This document shows positions 17,260 to 25,293 of a stretch of 57,548 nt of DNA, in pieces; position 1 is the first letter of the stretch; each line of letters begins with the position of its first letter. The notes under the pieces are model-generated. The model ran no database searches, was not told the origin of the DNA, and saw only the letters and a program-made list of their open reading frames with translations. A program made the translations under genes and the position numbers. Origin of the DNA: Pontibacter fetidus (GTDB lineage Bacteria; Bacteroidota; Bacteroidia; Cytophagales; Hymenobacteraceae); assembly GCF_010119545.1 (NCBI RefSeq), contig NZ_JAAEAA010000024.1:1-57548 (forward strand), in the 5' to 3' direction.

Positions 17260-18054
17260 ATGAAAAGACTATACTTCCTGTTGCTGCTTTTGCTTCCGGT
17301 AAGCCTGCTGGCGCAAAGCAAAATATCATCCCCAACGGCACTATGGCCGGAACTGCAGCTGAGCACAACTATCGGCGAAGATGGTATTCTTTTCATCCGT
17401 AACCAGTACCGTATCAACACCGACAGCCGCTACAACGACCTTAAACAAGCTGGCGTACTGAGCAATTTTGAGCGCATCGAGTTTAGCGTTGGCTACGAAC
17501 ATACGCTATCAGAGCACTGGCGTGGGGGCGGTATTTTCCGATATGCTGCCGAAAATTTTCCGTCGAGCCAGTTCTATAGTTTGTTTTTGCGCCACAACGG
17601 AAATCTTAAAAGCCTGTACTTTAATAAGCAGCTACTGTTTGAGTATGTAAACCAGGAAGAGATGGATGCTTTTGGCAATTTCCGGTTGTCGGCAGAACTT
17701 GGCAAGCGCTTACCTCTGAAAAATAAATTTATCACGCCAAGCTTAAGTTACGAGGCGCTGTTGTTATCAGAGTTTAACAAAGACGAAGACGATACCGACG
17801 AAAAAAGAACAGTTGACCGTACCCGCCTGCGCCTGAGCCTGAACTATGAAGTAACCGACAGGTTTAGAATTAACCCATATTTTATGCGCCAGACAGACCG
17901 CTATTACGTGCAGGTGCCACCCGAATATGATGAAGACGGACAGTTACTGAAGGACGGCTATACGACCAAACGCAATAACATTACACCTATAGTTGGCCTG
18001 GAGCTTAAGTATAGTTTTGGCGCTACCCCCGAAACTGCCAGTATTACGTACTAG
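17260..18054 (+). CDS. DUF2490 outer-membrane beta-barrel-like protein
   Basis: A 264-aa protein with a signal peptide ending VSLLAQS (about residue 20). The rest alternates polar and hydrophobic residues, with aromatic-rich strands such as LWPELQLSTTIGEDGILFIR and RFRINPYFMRQTDRYYVQ, and finishes with a strand rich in Tyr/Phe (LELKYSFG). This pattern fits the DUF2490 family of Bacteroidota outer-membrane proteins of unknown role. It is the last gene of the M20-lipoprotein-DUF2490 cluster. Confidence 0.78.
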   Translation: MKRLYFLLLLLLPVSLLAQSKISSPTALWPELQLSTTIGEDGILFIRNQYRINTDSRYNDLKQAGVLSNFERIEFSVGYEHTLSEHWRGGGIFRYAAENFPSSQFYSLFLRHNGNLKSLYFNKQLLFEYVNQEEMDAFGNFRLSAELGKRLPLKNKFITPSLSYEALLLSEFNKDEDDTDEKRTVDRTRLRLSLNYEVTDRFRINPYFMRQTDRYYVQVPPEYDEDGQLLKDGYTTKRNNITPIVGLELKYSFGATPETASITY

Positions 18055-18195
18055 TTTAACGCTAACTGCAAAACCGTCAGTTAGTTAACTGCCTTTGTTA
18101 GTCTAAAAATGACAATATTTCAGGATTATGAATAATAATTCTGTTGGCATATTTTTTATAGTTCTATAGTTGTAATTAAAATTATGAACTATAAA

Positions 18196-18202
18196 AAGGA
18201 GG
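18196..18202 (+). promoter_or_regulatory. Strong Shine-Dalgarno that fixes the Hsp20 start
   Basis: AAGGAGG, 5 nt before ATG 18208. An in-frame ATG at 18184 would place this motif inside the coding region, so 18208 is chosen. Such a consensus site is rare in Bacteroidota and in this window. Confidence 0.75.
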
Positions 18203-18207
18203 TAACT

Positions 18208-18723
18208 ATGGCACTTAACAGGTATACAGGCATGGAAACCAACATGCCACAGTCATTCAGTTCAATGTTAGACAGATTCTTTAATGAGTCAGTCAATTCA
18301 AAGGGTTTAAGTTCTTTTACACCACACGTTGATGCCTGCGAAACAGCAAACAGCTACGAGATTGAAGTAGCTTTACCAGGTATCAAAAAAGAAGACATCA
18401 ACATCGATTTTCAGGAAGGCAGATTATCTATAAGCGGGGAGCGTAAATTTGAGAGAAGCGAAGGCGATGGCAAGCGCTACCAAATGCTGGAGACACAGTA
18501 CGGTACTTTTAACCGCAGCTTCTACCTGCCAGATAATGTAAACCCTGACAAAATAAAAGCCCGCATGGAAAATGGCATGTTGCTGGTAACTGTTCCGAAG
18601 GATGAGCAGAAGACCATGAAGCGCCAGATCAGTATTACATCTGAGGCGGAAGAGCAGCAAACTAAAACTATAAAACAGAAACAGGCCAAAACTGCAGATA
18701 ATGGTAAAGCAGTAGAAGCCTAA
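18208..18723 (+). CDS. Hsp20 / alpha-crystallin small heat-shock protein
   Basis: About 171 aa. An ATP-independent chaperone that holds unfolding proteins in large oligomers. The alpha-crystallin domain spans about residues 35-140: PHVDACETANSYEIEVALPG at the start, INIDFQEGRLSISGERK in the middle, and the conserved ARMENGMLLVTVPK near its end. The C-terminal tail is rich in Lys, Gln and Glu (about 30 residues) and longer than in many family members. It is a single-gene unit between a CTATAG-rich upstream region and a strong terminator. A perfect Shine-Dalgarno suggests high translation on induction (inference). Confidence 0.93.
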   Translation: MALNRYTGMETNMPQSFSSMLDRFFNESVNSKGLSSFTPHVDACETANSYEIEVALPGIKKEDINIDFQEGRLSISGERKFERSEGDGKRYQMLETQYGTFNRSFYLPDNVNPDKIKARMENGMLLVTVPKDEQKTMKRQISITSEAEEQQTKTIKQKQAKTADNGKAVEA

Positions 18724-18732
18724 CCAAACAAC

Positions 18733-18773
18733 AAACAAAAAAGAGGCTGAAATTTTTGGCCTCTTTTTTGTTT
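18733..18773 (+). terminator. Hsp20 terminator
   Basis: AAACAAAAAAGAGGC (18733-18747) pairs perfectly with GCCTCTTTTTTGTTT (18759-18773), loop 11 nt. Confidence 0.85.
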
Positions 18774-18893
18774 GTTTATACCTTAGAAATGGCGCGTTCG
18801 CCATCCGGTATCATACTACCGTATACAAGTATAGCGTTATAGTTTTAAATATAGCCAATACAATATATTAACCTAAAAAACCTTATTCAGTAC

Positions 18894-20408
18894 ATGAAGA
18901 CGAAACAGTTTATCGTTGGCCTCACGCTTTCAGCCTTATTGGGTGGCGGTGTTGCGGTAGGTAGCTATAAGCTGCTGGAAGACGACAATCAAGCAAACAC
19001 CAGCCAGGAAGAGGTGCAGTACCCGAAAGTGCGCTACACCAGCGAAATGCGCAGCAGCACCAATGCAGTACCCGAAGGCCTGAATTTTATTAAAGCAGCA
19101 CAGGTATCTACCCCGGCTGTAGTACACGTTATGACGGAGTATAGCGTCCGTTCCTCAGACCGCTATAACAGCCCAATGGACCCGTTCCTGCGCGAGTTCT
19201 TTGGCGATGGTTTTGGTGAGCGCGTGCCGCAGGGACCTCAGATGGGTTCAGGCTCGGGTGTTATCATTGCCTCTAATGGCTACATCGTAACTAACAACCA
19301 CGTTATCGATAGGGCAGATAAGATTGAAGTGGTAATGGACGATAAACGTAAGTTTGAAGCAACCCTGGTTGGCTCCGACCCAAACACCGACCTTGCCCTG
19401 CTGAAGATCAATGCCGATAAACTGCCAGTTATACGCTACGGAAACTCTGATGACCTGCAGGTAGGCGAATGGGTGCTTGCCGTTGGTAACCCTATGAACT
19501 TGACCTCAACGGTAACTGCCGGTATTGTAAGTGCCAAAGGCCGTAACATAAACATACTTAGCACTAACCAGCGCAGCAATGGCCAGGTTGGTGATATGAC
19601 CATCGAATCGTTTATACAAACAGATGCAGCTGTAAACCCTGGTAACTCGGGAGGTGCGCTTGTAAACCTGAACGGCGACCTGGTAGGTATAAACACCGCT
19701 ATTGCATCGCAGACGGGTTCTTTTGCCGGTTATTCGTTTGCAGTGCCATCGGCTATAGTTAGCAAAGTAGTTGATGACTTATTAAAGTATGGCGAAGTAC
19801 AGCGTGCTTTATTGGGAGCCAACATACAGGAAATTGACGCAGCCCTTGCAAAAGAAAAAGGCCTGAAAACACTGAATGGGGTATACATTGCCCGCGTAAC
19901 TGAAAAGAGTGGCGCTCAGGAAGCTGGCTTGCAGGAGGGTGATGTGATTACTTCTATTAACGATGTGGCTGTAAACAAATCGTCGCAGTTACTGGAGCAG
20001 ATTGCCCGTTACCGCCCTGGCGATAAAGTGAAAGTTGCCTATCTGCGTGGTGGTAAAGAGAAAACTGCCAATGTAACGCTGAAGAACTTGAACTCTAGCA
20101 CCGAGATCACGAAGCGTGCTGTAGCTAAATCCGCATCATTTGATGGAGCAACCTTTGAGCCTGTAAGCAAACAGGAAATGAACAAGCTTGGCATTGATGG
20201 TGGCGCCAAAATCTCTGGGGTGCGTAACAGCAAATTCCGTGAGACAGGTATAAAAGACGGCTTCATCATTACCAGGATAGATAAGTACAATGTAAACCAA
20301 CCAGCCGATGTAGAGAAATACCTGAAGAGCTTTGAAGGTGGTGTGGTATACATCGAGGGTGTTTATCCGGATGGCCTGAAAGCTTACTACCCTATCGGGA
20401 AAGGATAA
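18894..20408 (+). CDS. HtrA/Deg-family periplasmic serine protease with two PDZ domains
   Basis: A 504-aa trypsin-like protease-chaperone that degrades misfolded envelope proteins. An N-terminal membrane/signal segment (5-25) precedes a catalytic domain with the triad His136 (VTNNHVID), Asp166 (DPNTDLALLKI) and Ser252 (VNPGNSGGALV). The first PDZ covers about 300-395 (ARVTEKSGAQEAGLQEGDVI), and a second, shorter one about 410-500 (KISGVRNSKFRETGIKDGFI). The LA-loop-like region includes a Met/Pro-rich stretch NSPMDPFLREFFGDG. The length matches DegP/DegQ. It is a single-gene unit directly after Hsp20, so two proteostasis genes are neighbours. Confidence 0.95.
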   Translation: MKTKQFIVGLTLSALLGGGVAVGSYKLLEDDNQANTSQEEVQYPKVRYTSEMRSSTNAVPEGLNFIKAAQVSTPAVVHVMTEYSVRSSDRYNSPMDPFLREFFGDGFGERVPQGPQMGSGSGVIIASNGYIVTNNHVIDRADKIEVVMDDKRKFEATLVGSDPNTDLALLKINADKLPVIRYGNSDDLQVGEWVLAVGNPMNLTSTVTAGIVSAKGRNINILSTNQRSNGQVGDMTIESFIQTDAAVNPGNSGGALVNLNGDLVGINTAIASQTGSFAGYSFAVPSAIVSKVVDDLLKYGEVQRALLGANIQEIDAALAKEKGLKTLNGVYIARVTEKSGAQEAGLQEGDVITSINDVAVNKSSQLLEQIARYRPGDKVKVAYLRGGKEKTANVTLKNLNSSTEITKRAVAKSASFDGATFEPVSKQEMNKLGIDGGAKISGVRNSKFRETGIKDGFIITRIDKYNVNQPADVEKYLKSFEGGVVYIEGVYPDGLKAYYPIGKG

Positions 20409-20430
20409 ACTATAGCAGCATTTAAATAGA

Positions 20431-20460
20431 AAGCTTCTGCAGCCTTGCAGAAGCTTTTTT
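20431..20460 (+). terminator. HtrA terminator
   Basis: AAAGCTTCTGCA pairs with TGCAGAAGCTTT across a 4-nt loop, followed by TTTATTTTTT. Confidence 0.85.
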
Positions 20461-20558
20461 ATTTTTTAGATTTGTATAACAACCGAATTTCTAACTCTTA
20501 ATGCAGTGCAATGGCAGGTATAACTATAGCTCCGGAGCACTTTACAAAGTAAAAACTC

Positions 20559-22136
20559 ATGAAACAGACCATAGACGAAATGCCACTCCGCCAGGAAATA
20601 ACTGATGTGCTGCACCAGTTAGGTATAAAAGAAGTGAACCCGGCTTACAGCACCGGCCTTGAGTGGGGCGGTACAGAAGGTCGCACTACACGCGATATAC
20701 TTTCGCCGGCAGATGGCAGCCTGATTGCCTCTGTAAACATGGCTACTGCAGAAGATTATGAAACTATAGTTAGCACAGCCCAGGAAGCTTTTAAAGTATG
20801 GCGCATGATGCCATCACCAAAACGAGGTGAGATAGTGCGACAGATTGGCGAGAAACTGCGTGAGCATAAAGAGGCGCTGGGCAAACTGGTAAGCTACGAG
20901 ATGGGTAAAATTCTGCAGGAAGGCCTTGGCGAAGTGCAGGAAATGATCGATATCTGTGATTTTGCAGTAGGCTTATCGCGCCAGTTACACGGCTATACCA
21001 TGCACTCGGAGCGTCCGCAGCACCGCATGTACGAGCAGTATCACCCACTGGGTATAGTTGGCGTTATTTCGGCGTTTAACTTTCCGGTAGCTGTATGGAG
21101 CTGGAACGCCATGCTGGCCGGCGTATGCGGTGACGTGATCATCTGGAAACCATCTGAGAAAACACCATTGACAGCAGTAGCCTGCCAGCACATTATAAGA
21201 GATGTATTAGCAGATAACGATTTGCCGGAAGGTATCTTTAATGTGATCATAGGCGATGCGGAAATAGGCAGCTTAATGGCTAACGATACCAGAATTCCGT
21301 TGATCTCGGCAACAGGCTCTACGCGCATGGGTAAAAAGGTAGGCGAGGCAGTAGGTGCCCGTTTAGGTAAATCGTTGCTGGAACTGGGTGGTAACAATGC
21401 GATTATACTGACCGAGAACGCTGACCTGGAAATGGCAATGAATGCGATCGTTTTCGGTGCGGTAGGTACCTGTGGCCAGCGCTGCACATCCACACGCCGC
21501 CTTATTATCCACGAAAATGTATACGAACAGGTAAAAGAGCGCCTGCTTAAAGTATACCCTAAACTACCAATCGGCCATCCGCTGGACAGTACCACACTGG
21601 TTGGTCCACTTATCGATAAGGATGCGGTAAAGGCTTTCCAGGGGGCTTTAAAACATGTACAGAAAGAAGGCGGCAACCTGTTAATTGGAGGTGATATACT
21701 AGAGGGTGTGGGCTACGAGACCGGTACGTATGTAACCCCGGCTATAGTTGAAGCTGAGAACCATTTCGAGATGGTGCAGGAAGAGACCTTTGCACCAATT
21801 TTATACTTGATCAAGTATAGCGGTGATGTGGAAAATGCTATAGAGCTGCAGAACGGTGTAAAACAAGGCCTTTCATCTTCCATCTTCTCAACTAACCTAC
21901 TGGAGACAGAGGCTTTCTTAAGTCATTGGGGTTCTGACTGCGGTATTGCCAACGTAAACATCGGTACATCGGGTGCTGAGATTGGCGGTGCTTTTGGCGG
22001 GGAGAAAGATACAGGTGGTGGCCGCGAATCTGGTTCTGATGCCTGGAGAATTTACATGCGTCGCCAGACCAATACCATTAACTATAGCCGCGAGCTGCCA
22101 TTGGCCCAGGGTATAAAGTTTGATATCATGGACTAA
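20559..22136 (+). CDS. Aldehyde dehydrogenase, ALDH7 (alpha-aminoadipate semialdehyde) type
   Basis: A 525-aa NAD(P)-dependent aldehyde dehydrogenase. Rossmann and catalytic motifs: GVISAFNFPVAVWSWNA, WKPSEKTPLT, the base in LLELGGNNAI (about 272-281), and the nucleophile Cys309 in GTCGQRCTSTRR. The RCTSTRRLI segment and the ending GGGRESGSDAWR (in place of the common GGxKxSG) are hallmarks of the ALDH7/antiquitin group, which oxidises alpha-aminoadipate semialdehyde (piperideine-6-carboxylate) in lysine breakdown. No lysine-degradation gene is adjacent, so the physiological substrate is inferred from family only. It is a single unit. Confidence 0.9.
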   Translation: MKQTIDEMPLRQEITDVLHQLGIKEVNPAYSTGLEWGGTEGRTTRDILSPADGSLIASVNMATAEDYETIVSTAQEAFKVWRMMPSPKRGEIVRQIGEKLREHKEALGKLVSYEMGKILQEGLGEVQEMIDICDFAVGLSRQLHGYTMHSERPQHRMYEQYHPLGIVGVISAFNFPVAVWSWNAMLAGVCGDVIIWKPSEKTPLTAVACQHIIRDVLADNDLPEGIFNVIIGDAEIGSLMANDTRIPLISATGSTRMGKKVGEAVGARLGKSLLELGGNNAIILTENADLEMAMNAIVFGAVGTCGQRCTSTRRLIIHENVYEQVKERLLKVYPKLPIGHPLDSTTLVGPLIDKDAVKAFQGALKHVQKEGGNLLIGGDILEGVGYETGTYVTPAIVEAENHFEMVQEETFAPILYLIKYSGDVENAIELQNGVKQGLSSSIFSTNLLETEAFLSHWGSDCGIANVNIGTSGAEIGGAFGGEKDTGGGRESGSDAWRIYMRRQTNTINYSRELPLAQGIKFDIMD

Positions 22137-22141
22137 TATTT

Positions 22142-22256
22142 CTGAATCAGGATTTTCAGGATCTGGAAGGATAGACAGGATTCAGAGTTGCGCAGATACA
22201 CTCATATCCTGTAAATCATTTTTAATTCTGAAAATCCCGATCCTGACAAACTATAA
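22142..22256. repeat. TCAGGATT-type intergenic repeat
   Basis: The left half starts CTGAATCAGGATTTTCAGGA and the right half (22226-22248) contains TTCTGAAAATCCCGATCCTG, an imperfect reverse complement, so the element can fold as a long stem. The same sequence family is at 4930-4970. The rest of the gap to 22495 holds the terminator at 22261 and the ECF leader. An open frame across this stretch (to 22461) has repeat-derived composition and is not called a gene. Confidence 0.6.
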
Positions 22257-22260
22257 ATAT

Positions 22261-22294
22261 AAAGCCGGTCCCGTAAAAGGGCCGGCTTTTTTGC
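22261..22294 (+). terminator. Terminator after ALDH
   Basis: AAAGCCGG(T)CCC pairs with GGGCCGGCTTT with one bulged T and a 6-nt loop, then a T-run. Confidence 0.7.
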
Positions 22295-22495
22295 GTCTAT
22301 ACCCAACTATAACCAAGCTATACTTACCAGGCGGTGCAGCTAACGGAAAAAATCAGGAAAAATTTTGCAACTTGATGCAACCCCGGGTAAATGCTTTTGT
22401 CTTTAGTGTGGAAGTAGGGAAGAAAATGATGAAAGAAAGAAAACGGCAGAGCCGGTGGTGAAGTAACAAGATCAGAATAGCTAAACTGGAATAAC

Positions 22496-23056
22496 TTGGA
22501 GACATCTACTTATCAGGACGTAAACCAGCATGTAGTGGAACGGTGCAAGGGTGGCGACAACCGGGCACAGTACGAACTATACAAGTTATACTCCAAGGCC
22601 ATGTTTAACGTGAGCATGCGCATCACCAACGATTACGCCGAAGCAGAAGATGTACTGCAGGAGGCTTTCATCAGTGCTTTCAAAAACCTACACGCCTATA
22701 AGTCTGAAGCTTCGTTTGGCAGCTGGCTCAAAAAGATTGTGGTAAATGCAGCTATAAACGCAATCCGGAAGCGGCGCTCTGAACTGGTGCCGATGGATGA
22801 GCAGGTTGCCGCCGAAGTAGCAGACGATATTACCGAAGATAATGATACCGAGTGGCAGGTGGAGAACATCCGCAGGGCCATACAAAAGTTGCCGGATGGC
22901 TACCGGGTGGTACTGAGTTTATACTTGCTGGAAGGCTACGACCATGCCGAGATAGGAGAGATACTGGGTGTTTCGGAGTCTACTTCTAAATCGCAGTACA
23001 GCAGGGCCCGGAAAAAGCTACTGGAGATTATGAGTACGCCACATTTTGCGGCCTGA
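22496..23056 (+). CDS. ECF-type RNA polymerase sigma factor
   Basis: The protein has 186 aa. Region 2 is about residues 22-92 (AMFNVSMRITNDYAEAEDVL and QEAFISAFKNL, the -10 recognition part) and region 4 about 125-178 (LPDGYRVVLSLYLLEGYDHA, EIGEILGVSESTSKSQYSRA, a helix-turn-helix for the -35 element). There is no ATG before residue 36, so the start is the TTG at 22496. The linker between regions is acidic and fits ECF groups. It heads a three-gene operon with an anti-sigma-like membrane protein and a DUF4097 protein, an arrangement that suggests an envelope- or stress-responsive regulon (inference). Confidence 0.9.
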   Translation: METSTYQDVNQHVVERCKGGDNRAQYELYKLYSKAMFNVSMRITNDYAEAEDVLQEAFISAFKNLHAYKSEASFGSWLKKIVVNAAINAIRKRRSELVPMDEQVAAEVADDITEDNDTEWQVENIRRAIQKLPDGYRVVLSLYLLEGYDHAEIGEILGVSESTSKSQYSRARKKLLEIMSTPHFAA

Positions 23057-23076
23057 TAAAAAAAACAACAACAGAC

Positions 23077-23712
23077 ATGAACGATAGACTGAAAGATTTT
23101 GTAAGCGAGCATCGGGATGATTTCGATGTGTACGAGCCGCGGACCGAGCTTTGGCAGGAGATCTGTCAGGAAATTTCGGCGAAGCCCAAAGAGACTACCA
23201 AAGTTATCAAATTCAGCTTTGGCGATAGTTTCAGCTTTAGCGGCGATATGCTCTTTATGCGGGTGGCAGCGGCGATTATACTTTTGCTTGGTTGTGGCCT
23301 GACGCTTTGGGTGACCAAACAAAACACCGCAGAAGGCAACTATACGATAGCTGCTGCAAACCAGCCCGCTATTAATAACATCGCGCCAGAACTGGTAGAA
23401 GTGGAAGCTTACTATACCAGCCAGCTGAAAGATAAACGGGAAGAGCTGAGTGCCTACGATATGAAAGTGCTTGGCCTGGACGAGAAAAAAGACATTGACC
23501 GCGAGATTGCCCGCCTCGACAGCAGCTACCTGCAACTGAAACAGCAATTACTAACAACCCCTAATACCGAAAAAGTGATGAACGCCATGATCCAGAACCT
23601 GCAGATACGGATCGAAGTGCTGAATCGACAGCTGGAAGTGCTCCAGAAAATTGAGAAACTTCAAAAACAACCAACAACCGAAGAACCTTTAAGCGATGAA
23701 ACCAATGTATAG
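23077..23712 (+). CDS. Membrane anti-sigma-like protein
   Basis: A 211-aa protein 20 bp after the sigma gene. A soluble N-terminus of about 57 residues includes DVYEPRTELWQEICQEI, a single transmembrane helix is at about 60-80 (MRVAAAIILLLGCGLTLWVT), and a largely helical periplasmic part contains KREELSAYDMKVLGLDEKKD and a coiled-coil-like end (LQIRIEVLNRQLEVLQKIEK). The layout (short cytoplasmic head, one helix, periplasmic sensor) is that of an anti-sigma factor, but I see no zinc-binding HxxxCxxC motif. Its end overlaps the next gene by 17 bp. The functional call rests on topology and context. Confidence 0.65.
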   Translation: MNDRLKDFVSEHRDDFDVYEPRTELWQEICQEISAKPKETTKVIKFSFGDSFSFSGDMLFMRVAAAIILLLGCGLTLWVTKQNTAEGNYTIAAANQPAINNIAPELVEVEAYYTSQLKDKREELSAYDMKVLGLDEKKDIDREIARLDSSYLQLKQQLLTTPNTEKVMNAMIQNLQIRIEVLNRQLEVLQKIEKLQKQPTTEEPLSDETNV

Positions 23713-24766
23713 ATCTTTACGCTACCTGGCCGTTATGTTTGTAATGGCTCCTGCTATGGTACTCGGCCGCCAAGCGCCCCAGTCACCATCCCAACCTACG
23801 CCTCCGGCTGCACCCTGCCCTAACACAGCAATGGCTATAGTTATGCCAGACATCAAAATCCACATACAGCCATCGGCAGGTGTAAAATTTGATGCTGAGA
23901 AACGCAAAACCTTTGAGAAGACCTACAAAGTAAACAGCTCTGATGTACTGAACATTGATAACCGCTACGGCCGCGTGCATGTAAACACCTGGAACAAGAA
24001 TGAGATAAAAGTTAAGGTAGACATGATAGCCCGGGCCGGTTCTGACAGCAAAGCGAGCGACATGCTGAGCCGAATGAACATAGCTGATGGAAAAGAAGGC
24101 AATGTAATAACTGTCAGAACAGTATATGAGCCATCGCGCGTGTCGGGGCCTAGCTCTTCTGAGATCAACTATACCATTTTCATGCCCGAGGCCAATGCCA
24201 TTACCCTTAAAAACAAGTATGGGGATGTATACCTGGCAGCCCTGAAAGGCAAAGTGGATGTGGATGTAAAGTATGGCAACCTGAAATGTGACCGCTTAAG
24301 CAATGCAAACAACACCCTTAAACTGGCGTATGGCTCCGGTAGTTGTGGGTATATAAATGGTGGCGCTGTACAGATCGCTTATTTTGATATGAATGTGGCG
24401 GAGGCGAAAGAGTTGAAAGGCTTTAGTAAGTATAGCGAGTTAACCATAGGCAAGCTGGGCGAAGAACTGAACATGGATATGAAATACGGTTCGTTCCGGG
24501 TAAATAACATCAGTAATAACGTGCGCAACATACGGCTGGCCAGTACCTACATCCCGATCTCGCTTAACTTTGATGATAATTCTGCCTTTAATTTTAATGT
24601 AAATGTGCAGTACGGCGACTTTAAAGTGAGCAAAGATTTGGTGAACATGACCACCGTCGAAAAAGATTATACTTCCGCTGACTATAAAGGTAAGTTTGGG
24701 TCTGCCGCCTCTAAAGCTGCTGTGTCCATCACCTCTAAATACGGCGACGTAAGATTTACCCAATAA
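23696..24766 (+). CDS. DUF4097-type beta-strand repeat protein
   Basis: About 356 aa (start ATG 23696; ATG 23705 is an alternative). A signal-like N-terminus (about 8-25) is followed by a Pro-rich spacer, then right-handed beta-helix-like repeats: NRYGRVHVNTWNKNEIKVKV, KYGDVYLAALKGKVDVDVKY and several shorter KYG(D/N/S) units. Asn/Gly-rich turns with a repeated YG are typical of DUF4097 adhesin-like proteins, found next to sigma/anti-sigma pairs in Bacteroidota. It is probably exported. It overlaps the anti-sigma-like gene, so the three genes form one operon ended by the terminator at 24799. Confidence 0.85.
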   Translation: MKPMYRSLRYLAVMFVMAPAMVLGRQAPQSPSQPTPPAAPCPNTAMAIVMPDIKIHIQPSAGVKFDAEKRKTFEKTYKVNSSDVLNIDNRYGRVHVNTWNKNEIKVKVDMIARAGSDSKASDMLSRMNIADGKEGNVITVRTVYEPSRVSGPSSSEINYTIFMPEANAITLKNKYGDVYLAALKGKVDVDVKYGNLKCDRLSNANNTLKLAYGSGSCGYINGGAVQIAYFDMNVAEAKELKGFSKYSELTIGKLGEELNMDMKYGSFRVNNISNNVRNIRLASTYIPISLNFDDNSAFNFNVNVQYGDFKVSKDLVNMTTVEKDYTSADYKGKFGSAASKAAVSITSKYGDVRFTQ

Positions 24767-24798
24767 ACCTGTTTGTAAAAGTTGTTTTGTTATAGTTA

Positions 24799-24824
24799 AG
24801 AGCCGGCACACAGCCGGCTCTTTG
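24799..24824 (+). terminator. Terminator of sigma operon
   Basis: AGAGCCGGC, loop ACACA, GCCGGCTCT, then TTG. Short but GC-rich. Confidence 0.75.
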
Positions 24825-24867
24825 CGTATGGGTAGGGTTTATAAAGGCACATTGCTTATATTTGACT

Positions 24868-25290
24868 ATGGCAAATCACAACGAAATACTTAACTCATCT
24901 AAAGCCCCCGAGCCGGTTGGGCTATACCCGCATGCCCGTAAAGTTGGCAATTTGTTATTCTTGTCAGGCGTTGGCCCCCGCGAGCGTGGCACTAAAAAGA
25001 TACCCGGCGTAGAGCTCGACGAAGCTGGGAACATTACCTCTTACGACATAGAAACGCAGTGCAGGTCTGTATTCCAGAATGTGAAGTATATTTTAGAAGA
25101 TGCCGGCTCGAGCTGGGATAAGCTGGTAGACGTAACCGTGTTCCTGACGAACATGAAAGCCGATTTTGCTACCTATAACCGCATTTACGCCGAGTATTTT
25201 AAGGATAACCAGCCTTGCCGCACCACGGTAGAAATTAACAGCCTGCCAACCCCGATCGCTATCGAACTCAAGTGTATCGCTACCATATAA
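24868..25290 (+). CDS. RidA/YjgF-family enamine/imine deaminase
   Basis: About 140 aa. RidA proteins hydrolyse reactive enamines and imines, and some members are 2-aminomuconate deaminases. The active-site arginine is in PCRTTVEINSLPTPIAIELK (about 113-132), and the N-terminal VGNLLFLSGVGPR resembles the usual FxSGQ/xP segment. The N-terminus is about 10 aa longer than minimal RidA. The start ATG 24868 is preferred; a TTG at 24862 adds two residues. It is 3 bp before the MutS-like gene, so probably co-transcribed. Precise substrate unknown. Confidence 0.88.
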   Translation: MANHNEILNSSKAPEPVGLYPHARKVGNLLFLSGVGPRERGTKKIPGVELDEAGNITSYDIETQCRSVFQNVKYILEDAGSSWDKLVDVTVFLTNMKADFATYNRIYAEYFKDNQPCRTTVEINSLPTPIAIELKCIATI

Positions 25291-25293
25291 TCC

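Noticed and set aside
22120..22461. 113-aa open frame across the ALDH-to-sigma gap
   Set aside because: It starts inside the ALDH gene and translates the TCAGGATT repeat and a terminator hairpin; no domain or plausible composition.
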